Notes: generated by a model not told the origin, from the sequence alone. DNA of 64,000 nt from an uncultured Bacteroides sp. (GCF_937912035.1 NZ_CALDPF010000035.1:1-64000); one strand, 5' to 3'. Shown: positions 45,005-53,877, numbered from the stretch's first letter. Made by a program: numbers and translations.

Positions 45005-45361
45005 CTAATCAATAAAATATTCACAACTATAAACACCTGAATTCTCCGGGAATTCTACCTCTATACAATACTCGCCACACATAATGAATGGCTTATCTGA
45101 AACGATAACACCACAATTACCTGTGTTCGGATCAGTCAGTTTAACCCCCTTCACCATTTTATCTAGTGCATTCTTCATCTTCACTGAAGTAAAGCAAGTT
45201 ATCCACCTGCCTGAGCGTTCCATCATAATAAGGCCCATACCCAAACTATCCATAGTTTCTTTTATAAGCTTTTGAGCTTCAGCTCTACATAACACAGTTT
45301 TTGTCTCAAACTTTTGTACTTTAACGTCCGGAAATTTCTTTATAAAATCTTTTTTAGTCAT
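45005..45361 (-). CDS. Replication-block protein, unknown
   Basis: 118 residues, alpha/beta, with a single Cys-containing GEYCIEVEFPE end. Between the small basic protein and the previous gene in a tight operon. No family recognised. Confidence 0.6.
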   Translation of the reverse strand: MTKKDFIKKFPDVKVQKFETKTVLCRAEAQKLIKETMDSLGMGLIMMERSGRWITCFTSVKMKNALDKMVKGVKLTDPNTGNCGVIVSDKPFIMCGEYCIEVEFPENSGVYSCEYFID

Positions 45362-45388
45362 AATTCTTTTTATTTAATCGTTTTCATA

Positions 45389-45580
45389 TCAATAATTAAG
45401 TTTCATTTTCTTTCGTCTGTATTCCTCTGCATACTTCTCGTTCTGCTTTTTGCGAGGAACAAGAAGAATAGTTGAGCCTGTCACTCGCAACATCTTTAAT
45501 TTCTTTTCTCTTTCATGCTGTTGTTCTCTTAATTCGGTAATAACATCAGCTTTAGCTCGTGGATCAATTTTATCGCTCAT
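45389..45580 (-). CDS. Small basic protein, unknown
   Basis: 63 residues, highly charged with a Lys/Arg-rich end (EEYRRKKMKLNY). Lies 10 bp after the primase-ATPase stop. Could bind nucleic acid. Confidence 0.5.
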   Translation of the reverse strand: MSDKIDPRAKADVITELREQQHEREKKLKMLRVTGSTILLVPRKKQNEKYAEEYRRKKMKLNY

Positions 45581-45590
45581 AGTTTATAAT

Positions 45591-48500
45591 TTAAAATGGT
45601 AAATCTTCTTTGTCTGATTCTTGTTTTGGTTCATCCTCGCCTTCAGGCTTGCGCTGCAGGTCGATGTCGTATATCTGACGGAACATATCGTAGTTGATAG
45701 CGATACAGCTTGATATGGCTTCCTGACGTTCCACTTTCTTGACCATGGTATTATCTATCTGTGTGCCTGTTCCGGACGTGTTCTCTTCTACACCGCCACG
45801 AGGGACTTCGATAGTAGTGTACCACTTAAATCGTCGTGAATTTACAAGACCGATGTAAGCCGGATTGGAACGAAGGTTCTGCTCGATAGTTGATTGGGTA
45901 GATTCTTCCTTATTGTAGGAACTGCGTGCGTACTGGGTGTATATTGCTCCCATTCGGAGATACAATACCTTGGTTCCTGCAGGAAGCTGTACCTCGCTTC
46001 TCTCACCACCTGGAGACTTGACTGTAACCTTGGATTGTTCGACAATATCGTAGTCACGTCCTTCGATTATTGCCTTGGTATCAATCATCACATCCATAGC
46101 TTTGAAGAATGTGGCCAACTTGTCTGTTTTGCTTATAAGCTCTATCTGGAAGTTGATTTTAGCAAATGCTATCTCGAAGAATTCTTCGTATGTGAAAGGA
46201 AGTTTCAGATCCGAATGTTCAGTCAGGAGTTTGCATGTGGCCAAGAATAATGAAGCTGTCTTCATGAGACGGTCAACTTCTCCAGTGCTGCTCATTCTGG
46301 ACTTGAGTTCTTTGTAACATTCCTGTTTCAAAACTCGGAATTTATCCATTACAGTGGTACGAAGCTTCAGTATCTCAAGCAGGACATTGGAAAGTCCACG
46401 TTCCTCGATATCCTTTAGTTCCGCAAAGAGGTCGAGTTCCTCCTGCGTTCTAGCTTTGGCCGGCTTGGGGACTTCGCACACTATGATACGTGACATCAAT
46501 GCGTTGTCGTCTCGCTGTGGTGTTTCCTGACCGCATATTACTACCGGTGTATAGACCTTTTCGTTCTCTATTTCCTTGCCGGAAGTTCCTCTTCGTTTCT
46601 GCTTTCCGTCACCGTCATACACGATGCCTTTCAATGCCTGAAACTTCACATCGGATATATCCTTGTTGTTATATTCATCGAGGACAACCGGAACATCACG
46701 GAAGGTGGACATCAAAGTGCTCATGGCTGCATCAGTACCGATATTCAGGTTGAAGATTGGTACTTTTGGAGATATGAACAGGCTACGGATAGATATCGCA
46801 ATCTGTGTTTTACCTGAGGACATCGGTCCCATGAAGAATGGTGCCGTGAAAAGGCGATCCTGGCAATGGATATTGATACGGAAGGCACACATAACTGCAT
46901 ACAGGATTGCCCATTTGCCGTTGTTGTTCATCTTATATACCCTGTTCATCAGGTCGGCCCACTTCTCGAAGCTGCACCGCTGTTCAGGGGGGAGTTCTTT
47001 ATAATATAAGGTGGATACGAGCTCGTATTTATCCTGGTTGTCACTCCCGGCATAGATAGTGGAGAAAGCCGGAAGGTAATAGTTCTTTTTGTTATGAGTA
47101 ACTACTCCTAATTCGTTCACGGCATCGAACCGCCACTCTCCATCCACCTGATGGTATATTCCGTTTGCAAAAGCAAAGAACATATTGTCCTCTTTTTTGG
47201 AGAATCCGTCTGTCTGCTGATTACCATAGATTTTGATTTCCTTGCAGGTAACGAAATTACGGGACATCCATTCACGAATCTTTGTCCAGTGTTTTTCCTC
47301 ACCGTCTGTAAAGTTTACTGCTTCCAACATAATTAACCTTTCTTCAATTGTTGATTTCTTGAGAAATGCCTTTGACTGCACTTCCAAATAAATCGGCTGT
47401 TTATAATATCTTCTGTTTATCTTGACTACTCTTTTATTGTCTTCATCGATGTCTGACTGAATGTGAAGGAGTGGTTCCATAAAGAAGTCACCTACCATGG
47501 TATGGCCTTTGTCGTTACCATTCTTGAAGATGTAGCATACAGGAATTCCTTCATGGTTGAGTTTCGGATAGAACTTGCATTGCTGATACATCTGCTGATA
47601 CTTCGGTTCATTCTCTACGTAGTCCGGCAACTGGTCCGGATCGTAATAGATATCGTCGTCATCACGCTGAGCATTGATGGCCATGCGTGATTTTCGTTTT
47701 GCCAGGAACGGTTTGAGAATTTCGTTAAGCTGCTGTTTGGTCAGGCTGAGCCATACCTGGTATTTGGCATAGTTTATAATACGAACAGAATCATCGGCAC
47801 ATGCTATCAGTTCGGCACATCTCTGTATATATGGTGTGTGGTCGTATGGATTGACATCACGAAGGAATATATGGTATTTATATACATAGGTATTGATGAA
47901 TGTCCATACTTCATCATGGTATTCTCTATTTATATAATTGTCTGAACTGTCTGTATCATCCGGAAGGCTGTCTAAGGACTGACTGTCGGCACTATAATTG
48001 ACAGATATTTCTGTGATACCATTACGGTAACAATCTGCCATGGCCGATAGCAAGATAGATTCACGTCCATCCTTCTGGATGCTGAGGTCTGCATAGTCAA
48101 CGTCCAGAAGGGTGCATTTTCTTCTCATCTCCTGAATATCCTGCATCGACAGTTTCTCATGGATATAAAGCTGCATTTCTTCGCCATAACCTTCGAGGAA
48201 TTCATTCCAATCACAAGTAATATGTATGCTGCCTTCGCCTTGAGGAAGTACGTCAAGACCATACAATCCAGGTTTCAAATCGTCCTGTTCAGCCTGTTCC
48301 GGTTTCTTGGAAAGGTATGTTTTGATACGTGACAATACCATATCTGCAGGAATGGAAAGGCGATTGGATATTATCTGGGCATAAGAATGTCGCAATGTTG
48401 GCGATGCGCAATTGGAAACTATCTCACATAATTCGTTCAAATGCTGTTCCTTAATTGCAGGATCACTCAATTCCTCTTTTGAAATCTGAAGGCAGAGGTA

Positions 48501-49586
48501 TGACACTATATCACGTGTATTATTTTTAAGGAAAATGGCTGTTTCGGAACCTTTCTCCTTGGCTATATCGTCCGGATCTTTTCCATCAGGCAATAATATG
48601 CATTTTACCTCAAGACCGAACTTGAGCATCATGGCTGCTGTCTTTCGGCAAGCTTTCTGGCCGGCTGCATCGCCATCGTAATTTAAAACAACCTCACGGG
48701 TGTACTTAGAGAGAAGCTTTACCTGGGTATCTGTCAAGGCCGTTCCTGACGATGCTACAGCATTGGTCACTCCTACTGCAGCAAGCGACATTACATCGAA
48801 CTGACCTTCCACAAGATAAGCAAATCCCATTTGGCCGATGGACTGGCGTGCCTGGAACAAACCGAAAAGGTATGAACCTTTATTAAATAAGGGTGTATCC
48901 TTGGTGTTGGAATACTTAGCAACACCGTCACGAGCCTGAAGGATTCGACCGGTATAGCCGACCACGTTTCCCTGATTATCGAGGAATGGGAACATGATTC
49001 GTCCCTGGAAAATATCATACTGACCATATTGGCCAGTAGCAATAAGGTTCACTTCATGCATCAGATCTGGATTATATCCTTGGCGTGGGAGTTCCTTGGA
49101 AAGAACATTGCCGTTAGGAGCATATCCTACCTTATATGTCTTGAGGATATCATCATCGACATAATATCCTCGATCTTGGAGATAGGTTGCAGCATGCTGA
49201 AGCTGGTCACGAAAGAAATCGCATGATGCGTTCATCACGATTCGTAGGCTTTCACGATGCTTGCGCTGCTGAATCTGTTCCGGAGTGGAATCCTTATCTT
49301 CATCTATTGTAAGACCGAGACGTCTGGCACACCACTGAACAGCTTCCGGGAATGTCATATTCTCATGCTCGACGAGGAACTGATATACATCGCCAGTCTT
49401 TCCGCATGCAAAGCACTTATATATCTGCTTTGTTGGGCTGACAGAGAAGGAAGAATGTCGGTCATTATGGAATGGACACAATCCGATATAATTGATACCT
49501 CTTTTCTTCAGATTAACGAATTCGGATATAACATCCTGAATGTTTATCGAATCCTTTATGTATTTTATAGCATCTTGAAAATTCAT
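45591..49586 (-). CDS. Fused primase-ATPase replication protein
   Basis: 1331 residues. CHC2-type zinc ribbon (Cys37, His40, Cys58, Cys61), a DnaG-like RNA-polymerase part with Toprim (YLVEGQFDVMSL, about 257; NYDGDAAGQKA), a long linker, and a C-terminal ATPase with Walker A GPMSSGKTQ (about 920) and Walker B VVLDEYNN, probably a replicative helicase. One chain thus supplies priming and unwinding. It overlaps the upstream HTH gene by 4 bp. Host-type DnaB loader genes are absent from the prophage. Confidence 0.88.
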   Translation of the reverse strand: MNFQDAIKYIKDSINIQDVISEFVNLKKRGINYIGLCPFHNDRHSSFSVSPTKQIYKCFACGKTGDVYQFLVEHENMTFPEAVQWCARRLGLTIDEDKDSTPEQIQQRKHRESLRIVMNASCDFFRDQLQHAATYLQDRGYYVDDDILKTYKVGYAPNGNVLSKELPRQGYNPDLMHEVNLIATGQYGQYDIFQGRIMFPFLDNQGNVVGYTGRILQARDGVAKYSNTKDTPLFNKGSYLFGLFQARQSIGQMGFAYLVEGQFDVMSLAAVGVTNAVASSGTALTDTQVKLLSKYTREVVLNYDGDAAGQKACRKTAAMMLKFGLEVKCILLPDGKDPDDIAKEKGSETAIFLKNNTRDIVSYLCLQISKEELSDPAIKEQHLNELCEIVSNCASPTLRHSYAQIISNRLSIPADMVLSRIKTYLSKKPEQAEQDDLKPGLYGLDVLPQGEGSIHITCDWNEFLEGYGEEMQLYIHEKLSMQDIQEMRRKCTLLDVDYADLSIQKDGRESILLSAMADCYRNGITEISVNYSADSQSLDSLPDDTDSSDNYINREYHDEVWTFINTYVYKYHIFLRDVNPYDHTPYIQRCAELIACADDSVRIINYAKYQVWLSLTKQQLNEILKPFLAKRKSRMAINAQRDDDDIYYDPDQLPDYVENEPKYQQMYQQCKFYPKLNHEGIPVCYIFKNGNDKGHTMVGDFFMEPLLHIQSDIDEDNKRVVKINRRYYKQPIYLEVQSKAFLKKSTIEERLIMLEAVNFTDGEEKHWTKIREWMSRNFVTCKEIKIYGNQQTDGFSKKEDNMFFAFANGIYHQVDGEWRFDAVNELGVVTHNKKNYYLPAFSTIYAGSDNQDKYELVSTLYYKELPPEQRCSFEKWADLMNRVYKMNNNGKWAILYAVMCAFRINIHCQDRLFTAPFFMGPMSSGKTQIAISIRSLFISPKVPIFNLNIGTDAAMSTLMSTFRDVPVVLDEYNNKDISDVKFQALKGIVYDGDGKQKRRGTSGKEIENEKVYTPVVICGQETPQRDDNALMSRIIVCEVPKPAKARTQEELDLFAELKDIEERGLSNVLLEILKLRTTVMDKFRVLKQECYKELKSRMSSTGEVDRLMKTASLFLATCKLLTEHSDLKLPFTYEEFFEIAFAKINFQIELISKTDKLATFFKAMDVMIDTKAIIEGRDYDIVEQSKVTVKSPGGERSEVQLPAGTKVLYLRMGAIYTQYARSSYNKEESTQSTIEQNLRSNPAYIGLVNSRRFKWYTTIEVPRGGVEENTSGTGTQIDNTMVKKVERQEAISSCIAINYDMFRQIYDIDLQRKPEGEDEPKQESDKEDLPF

Positions 49587-49969
49587 TCTTGGAATAGGTT
49601 TAATTGTCGAGCTTCGAAGGCTTCCTCGAGTGATACATTAAAATATTTCGCAAACTGCAGATATTCGGCATCGGTAATCTGCTTACGGCCATGGAACAAA
49701 TCCCAGAACCGTCGTTGGGTAATTCCTATCTCTGCATAGAACTCACGGGTGGGCTGAAAGAATTTAGGATTTCCGAACTTCATACGCAGCAGTTCCTGCA
49801 GAAGGTTCCTCTTAACGACCGGTCCGATATTCATCCTGTGACGGTGCATGTACAGCTTTACGGCCAACTCTGTTTTGCCAAGTGCTGCAGCCAATTCAGC
49901 CAATGTAAGCTTACCGATATTTTCAGTAAGATATTCTATCTCATTCTGTTTCCAACTACCATTATTCAT
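49583..49969 (-). CDS. HTH protein before the primase
   Basis: 128 residues. Two HTH-like parts: LTLAELAAALGKTELAVKLYMHRH (Myb/SANT or sigma-like) and a C-terminal XRE-type region (EIGITQRRFWDLFHGRKQIT). Likely DNA-binding regulator or origin-recognition factor for the adjacent replication protein. Confidence 0.7.
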   Translation of the reverse strand: MNNGSWKQNEIEYLTENIGKLTLAELAAALGKTELAVKLYMHRHRMNIGPVVKRNLLQELLRMKFGNPKFFQPTREFYAEIGITQRRFWDLFHGRKQITDAEYLQFAKYFNVSLEEAFEARQLNLFQE

Positions 49970-50247
49970 ACTGTTTTCATTTTTTCGATTCGTGAGTAAT
50001 CATTGCTAAAAGCTACCTCCGGATGAGAACGGATATAAAGGCATGATAAACGGATGAACATTTCCCGTTTCTCGACAGGCAGATCATGAAGGTCATAAAA
50101 CTTACCCGGCTTAAGCTTATCAAGAGCTGCAGTAACCTTACTTTCCTGCTCCGTAAATTCATCCAGCCCTATCCGGGAAATTGTAGATAATATCCATGAG
50201 CCATTATCATCGTCCGGAAGTCTGTATTGTTTGAAATCGTCGTCCAT
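49966..50247 (-). CDS. Early protein, unknown
   Basis: 93 residues from the ATG at 50247 (MDDDFKQYRLPD); this fits the neighbouring stop at 50249, whereas the longer open frame would overlap it. ATGA overlap with the next gene. No family recognised. Confidence 0.6.
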   Translation of the reverse strand: MDDDFKQYRLPDDDNGSWILSTISRIGLDEFTEQESKVTAALDKLKPGKFYDLHDLPVEKREMFIRLSCLYIRSHPEVAFSNDYSRIEKMKTV

Positions 50248-50248
50248 A

Positions 50249-50467
50249 TCAGAATTGGTTATTGTTGATGCAGCTGCATAACATATCGTTAAAGATATTT
50301 TGGTCTTTATCATCAAAGGAAAACTCGACATCTATCATATATTCGGACACTTCTTTTGTTGTCTTTCCGGTAACGCAATTGATTGGAAGATTCTTATCAT
50401 TAATCTCTTCCAAAATGAATTTTACCAATTTCTTATTTATGCTGAAATTCATTATCATGGCTCGCAT
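50249..50467 (-). CDS. Early small protein, unknown
   Basis: 72 residues at most; starts at Met4 or Met6 (50458 or 50452) would lessen the overlap with the upstream gene. Acidic, helical. Operon position is the main support. Confidence 0.5.
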   Translation of the reverse strand: MRAMIMNFSINKKLVKFILEEINDKNLPINCVTGKTTKEVSEYMIDVEFSFDDKDQNIFNDMLCSCINNNQF

Positions 50468-50642
50468 ATTTTATATTGTTATTGGAAATTTCGCAGGCTA
50501 TATTTTTTGCCACTATCCGATTGCCTACCGGTATATCAGGATTGGTGGAATATCTTACTAATGCTTCTGTGAGGACATAAACTTCATTAGAGGTCATTTC
50601 CATAAGTGAAACATTGCTGTTTGAATCTTTATCCGCATACAT
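50433..50642 (-). CDS. Early small protein, unknown
   Basis: 69 residues, helical. Begins 14 bp inside the preceding gene. No recognisable domain. Confidence 0.5.
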   Translation of the reverse strand: MYADKDSNSNVSLMEMTSNEVYVLTEALVRYSTNPDIPVGNRIVAKNIACEISNNNIKYASHDNEFQHK

Positions 50643-51129
50643 TTTTGAATTCCTCCAATTTTAATTGTTCGTGAGCTGATTGAAGTGGTAAATCGTATTG
50701 CAGCATACGTTTGTTGTCTTTATGCCTATAACAGAATCCATTGAAATCCCAATAGAAACGTCCTTCCACTCCTGGAATAAATCCATGTATTTTTACTGAC
50801 GGAATATTATATACATATACCTCGTAGCCACATAATTCAGCAGCCTTCTCTATTATCTGCGTTAATTGTATATAGTTCTGAAGAATGTTATCATTAATAG
50901 ATTCCAGCATTCGGTCAGCATATACGGATGATATCGGCAGATTGAATTGCGGTAAATGCGTACCATTCAGCTTGGTGCAACTCCCCATTGAATCCCATTT
51001 AACTTTATAAGGAAGGTTAGGAATGAAACCTTCAGCAAACAGGATATGCATATTTCCGTCATATTTTACATAGTCAAGCTTATAGCCACATTTCTCGGCA
51101 GCTTTTTCAAAAACGTCTATCCTGTACAT
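50629..51129 (-). CDS. Early protein with internal duplication, unknown
   Basis: 166 residues made of two similar halves: each begins with an AAExCGY or KAAELCGY segment and ends with a YKVKWDSMGSCTK or FYWDFNGFCYR pattern followed by QFNLP or QYDLP. This is a tandem duplication of a roughly 80-residue domain of unknown function. Confidence 0.65.
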   Translation of the reverse strand: MYRIDVFEKAAEKCGYKLDYVKYDGNMHILFAEGFIPNLPYKVKWDSMGSCTKLNGTHLPQFNLPISSVYADRMLESINDNILQNYIQLTQIIEKAAELCGYEVYVYNIPSVKIHGFIPGVEGRFYWDFNGFCYRHKDNKRMLQYDLPLQSAHEQLKLEEFKNVCG

Positions 51130-51134
51130 AGTAT

Positions 51135-51725
51135 TTATTTTAAGTGATTATTAAACCAATATGTTATCATCTCCTTGACTGAACGCAAACCTAACTTGGC
51201 TTTTATGTTTTCCCGGTGCCGGTTAACCGTAGCAATTGAGATATTAAGTTCGTCGGCTATACCGTCCATCTGGTAATTTTCAACTATGAGCCGGAACACA
51301 TCCATTTCACGAGTTGTCAGACTGGTATTCATTTCAGGCTTGCATATAATACATTCGTCACGGCATTCGCCTCGCAACGGACATTTGACTTCTTCGAAAT
51401 GGAATGTTCCGTTATGGTCTATATCCATGTGGTTCTGATCGTATTCACCCATGTTGCAGCGGATAAACCTTTTTACCATCCGGTAATTATAGTGAGATAT
51501 GTTTTTTTCGCTCCTGGTATAATTTTCGCTTAGGCGTTTGTAAGCGAGAGGAAATCTATCTCTTATGACATCAAGCAGTTCATTGATTAGTTCCGTATCT
51601 GATTCCTCAAGGACACGGATAGGCTTGTGTGGCTCTGATATAACCACCTCACCTGAAGGTGTGTTATAAAATTCAATGTTACGTAACAGCATATCAATAC
51701 AATGGATAGTTAGACAAAACATCAT
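51135..51725 (-). CDS. LuxR-type HTH regulator with Cys cluster
   Basis: 196 residues. C-terminal LuxR/GerE HTH (LTTREMDVFRLIVENYQ...TVNRHRENIKAKLG). A CPLRGECRDECIIC cluster just before it may bind zinc or an iron-sulfur cofactor. Overlaps the first early gene by 32 bp. Probable activator of early or late phage genes. Confidence 0.75.
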   Translation of the reverse strand: MMFCLTIHCIDMLLRNIEFYNTPSGEVVISEPHKPIRVLEESDTELINELLDVIRDRFPLAYKRLSENYTRSEKNISHYNYRMVKRFIRCNMGEYDQNHMDIDHNGTFHFEEVKCPLRGECRDECIICKPEMNTSLTTREMDVFRLIVENYQMDGIADELNISIATVNRHRENIKAKLGLRSVKEMITYWFNNHLK

Positions 51726-51933
51726 AAAAAGCTTTCTCTTCGAGAGGACGGAAAGAATTATTGCGTACCTTATAATAGAAAGTAGAATAGCTCATTCCGG
51801 TTGTCAGCAGATACGCATCACGGAATTTCACTCTTAATTCATCGCTGGCCGATTCAAACAATTCCTTAAGCGAACATTGCGTTTTCGTATGGTTTTTAGA
51901 TACCATTTTTTGAATTTCTGTCGTTTTCTTCAT
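51694..51933 (-). CDS. First early gene, small DNA-binding-like protein
   Basis: 79 residues; LTTGMSYSTFYYKVRNNSFRPLEEKAF is an HTH-like pattern. First gene opposite the repressor, so a Cro-like or antirepressor role is plausible. Promoter box TATGTTTG at 51968-51975. Confidence 0.65.
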   Translation of the reverse strand: MKKTTEIQKMVSKNHTKTQCSLKELFESASDELRVKFRDAYLLTTGMSYSTFYYKVRNNSFRPLEEKAFYDVLSNYPLY

Positions 51934-51942
51934 TGTCAGTTC

Positions 51943-51975
51943 AATTTTTAGTCTTAATTTTATACTGCAAACATA
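51943..51975 (-). promoter_or_regulatory. Early promoter with imperfect palindrome
   Basis: Minus strand: TATGTTTG (51968-51975) and, between it and the ATG, an AAGACTAAAAATT segment (an imperfect TTTAGWCTAAA element) like those in front of two cargo genes. Confidence 0.5.
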
Positions 51976-52018
51976 AACAATAAGTTTGATAATTCACACA
52001 ATTCGCCTCTTTATTTTG

Positions 52019-52086
52019 CGTATTGTTTTATTATTTAAACTTATTCTAAACAATTTAAGATGTCATAAAAACAATACGCTATGTTT
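52019..52086. promoter_or_regulatory. Divergent operator pair by the repressor gene
   Basis: CGTATTGTTTT (52019-52029) is the exact inverse of AAAACAATACG (52068-52078), 38 bp apart. The right one continues into ATGTTT across the repressor start codon, so binding would repress the repressor itself and the divergent early operon. Confidence 0.6.
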
Positions 52087-52503
52087 AAACCACAAAGAAT
52101 CAACGAATTATTAGAAGAACGCAGAATCAAGAAGGTAGATTTTTGCGAAAAGGTTAATATTTCGGCCACGACACTGAACAGAACGACAGAAAAAGGTGCC
52201 GAAATTGGATGCATCAAACTTGAAAGAATTGCAGATTTCTTTCAGGTACCTATGGATTATTTCTTCGAAAGGGAATACCAGCAGCCAGAACCGGTAAATA
52301 AGATTGAAACAGGCATCGATTTATCATCCGGAAATACAATTAATGGAATAAATGGGAATGGTAATACTATTGCAATGAGCTATAATGATCAGCAGCGAGA
52401 GATTGAGCATTTGAAGATTAGATTGAAAGAAAAGGAAAGAATGATACAATTATTACTTCACCAACAGAATATTGTGCTAAAAGATTCAGATATAAGCGAT
52501 TAA
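52081..52503 (+). CDS. XRE-family phage repressor
   Basis: 140 residues. N-terminal XRE HTH (about 4-62; KKVDFCEKVNISATTLNRTT), a linker, and a C-terminal leucine-zipper-like coil (about 105-130; REIEHLKIRLKEKERMIQLL). No S24 peptidase domain, so induction is not by LexA-type self-cleavage. It is plus-strand, divergent from the early operon, and its own start lies in an operator-like site. Confidence 0.82.
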   Translation: MFKPQRINELLEERRIKKVDFCEKVNISATTLNRTTEKGAEIGCIKLERIADFFQVPMDYFFEREYQQPEPVNKIETGIDLSSGNTINGINGNGNTIAMSYNDQQREIEHLKIRLKEKERMIQLLLHQQNIVLKDSDISD

Positions 52504-52509
52504 GGTCAG

Positions 52510-52532
52510 TGTAGTAAAAATTGTAGTAAAAA
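52510..52532 (+). repeat. Putative integrase arm site (right, inner)
   Basis: TGTAGTAAAAATTGTAGTAAAAA, a 12-nt-period form of the repeat at 213-234. Confidence 0.55.
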
Positions 52533-52662
52533 TTGCGGTTAAAACCTAAAATTAATGATATATATAATGTGTGGTACCGGCTTTATCTTGATTAAATATG
52601 TAGTGATAAAGCCGGAGAACGCTTACTGATTTATGGCGATTTAAACACATTATAACAATTGA

Positions 52663-52684
52663 TGTAGTAAAAATGTAGTAAAAA
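52663..52684 (+). repeat. Putative integrase arm site (right, outer)
   Basis: The same 22 bp as 213-234, in the same orientation, 80-110 bp from attR. The 247 bp from the repressor stop to the tRNA hold no gene; they carry these sites only. Confidence 0.6.
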
Positions 52685-52688
52685 TTTG

Positions 52689-52701
52689 TCGCAAAGGACT
52701 G
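52689..52701 (-). repeat. Right copy of the 13-bp inverted repeat
   Basis: TCGCAAAGGACTG, the reverse complement of 140-152. Confidence 0.55.
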
Positions 52702-52750
52702 ACTTATAATGTTATTTTCATTCCGCCAGGAACCTCAAACAACAGGCAAT

Positions 52751-52823
52751 GCACTCTTAGCTCAGTTGGTAGAGCAACTGACTCTTAATCAGTGGGTCCA
52801 GGGTTCGAATCCCTGAGGGTGTA
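52751..52823 (+). tRNA. tRNA-Lys(CTT), full cloverleaf at attR
   Basis: A 73-nt cloverleaf: acceptor GCACTCT/AGGGTGT, D arm GCTC..GAGC, anticodon loop CTCTTAA, T arm CAGGG TTCGAAT CCCTG, no CCA. Acceptor pairing has two wobble pairs (G1-U72, U5-G68). Its first 20 nt lie outside the att repeat. Confidence 0.85.
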
Positions 52824-52831
52824 CGAAGGAA
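52771..52831. repeat. attR: tRNA-derived direct repeat
   Basis: Identical to 1-61. Beyond it the chromosome resumes with the native tRNA terminator. Confidence 0.93.
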
Positions 52832-52862
52832 AGAGAATGTCGGACATGGCATTCTCTTTTTT
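52832..52862 (+). terminator. Native tRNA-Lys terminator
   Basis: AGAGAATG/CATTCTCT stem followed by a run of seven T; directly after the tRNA. Confidence 0.85.
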
Positions 52863-52892
52863 TGTATTCATCAATTGAATTTTGTAATTTTG
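52861..52892 (+). promoter_or_regulatory. Promoter of the TPR gene
   Basis: TTTG (52861-52864), 20 nt, TAATTTTG (52885-52892), 31 nt before the ATG. Confidence 0.7.
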
Positions 52893-52923
52893 CAGGCACT
52901 TAACAAATAAATATTTTAACGAT

Positions 52924-53877
52924 ATGGGTCTATTATCATCACTGTTCAGCAGTAATAAGAAAAACGAAAGCAACGAACAGGAAAAACAGGAAAAGAAAAA
53001 CTTTGAGATTTTAAAATACGATGGCATAAGAGCACGTAATATCCGACAATTACCGTATGCCATAAAATGCTTCGAAGAGGCTACAGCTATAAAAGAAGAT
53101 GTAGAGACTATGGAATATCTCGCAGCATCCTATCTTCAGACCGGAAAAACGGACGAAGCTAGAAAAGTATACAATAGACTGGTGGAAATTGCACCTGAAG
53201 ATACAAAAATTCTTCTTTCGCTCGCAAGCGTATGCTTTATTCAGGAGGATTACTCTACAATGAAGGATGTATGCGACAAGGCTATCGCAATTGATGACAA
53301 AAACAAAGCAGCTTTCTACCTGTCAGCCAAGGCAGAGAAAGGAATCAAAAATTATATCCAAGCAATAGTAATGCTGACAAAAGCCATTGCAATAGACGAA
53401 GATTTCAAGGATGCCTATCAGTTGAGAGCTGAGATACTTTGGGACATGCGTCAGGCTAAAGAGGCTATAGAAGACCTTAACGCAATATTATCGAAAGAAT
53501 GTGACGATGAAGATGCATTAGTCCTAAAAGGTGAAATTTGTGCTACTATAGGAAACCTTGAAGAAGGTATATCATATCTGGATAAAGTAATCTCATTAAA
53601 CCCTTTCAATGAAAAAGCATATATAGTGAAAGGGACAGCTTTTCTGCAAAACAAAGAATTCGACCAAGCTATCGCTATTTATGATGAAGCAATTGAACTC
53701 TCTCCTGAGAACGCAAAACTATATCAGGAAAGAGGTCGTGCCAAATTACTGAAAGGAGACAAGGATGGTTCGGTTGAGGATTTAAAAAAGGCTATCGAGC
53801 TGAACCCTGAAAGTGAAAACCTGATAAACGGGAATTACAACAATTTCTCTCAGGAAAATAAAGTAGGAATTTATTAA
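52924..53877 (+). CDS. TPR-repeat protein
   Basis: 317 residues. After a charged N-terminus (residues 1-30), about seven TPR units follow, with clear repeats such as AIAIYDEAIELSPENAKLYQ and AIELNPES. No signal peptide. TPR proteins scaffold protein contacts; partner unknown. First chromosomal gene beyond attR. Confidence 0.85.
   Translation: MGLLSSLFSSNKKNESNEQEKQEKKNFEILKYDGIRARNIRQLPYAIKCFEEATAIKEDVETMEYLAASYLQTGKTDEARKVYNRLVEIAPEDTKILLSLASVCFIQEDYSTMKDVCDKAIAIDDKNKAAFYLSAKAEKGIKNYIQAIVMLTKAIAIDEDFKDAYQLRAEILWDMRQAKEAIEDLNAILSKECDDEDALVLKGEICATIGNLEEGISYLDKVISLNPFNEKAYIVKGTAFLQNKEFDQAIAIYDEAIELSPENAKLYQERGRAKLLKGDKDGSVEDLKKAIELNPESENLINGNYNNFSQENKVGIY

Larger units (their letters stand above)
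1..52831. mobile_element. Siphovirus-like prophage inserted in a tRNA-Lys gene
   Basis: A 61-bp direct repeat of tRNA-Lys sequence lies at 1-61 and 52771-52831. Everything between is a phage genome: integrase beside the left repeat, repressor beside the right one, and replication, capsid, packaging, lysis and tail modules on the minus strand. A 1061-residue tape measure with no recognisable sheath gene suggests a siphovirus-like particle. All core modules are open, so it may be inducible (inference). The left repeat touches the window edge, so the true repeat could be longer. Confidence 0.95.

Noticed and set aside
46490..47004. Plus-strand genes within the primase-ATPase region
   Set aside because: Shadow frames opposite the conserved ATPase domain.
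52081..52503. LexA-like self-cleaving repressor
   Set aside because: The C-terminus is a short coiled coil; there is no S24 peptidase domain or Ser-Lys pair.
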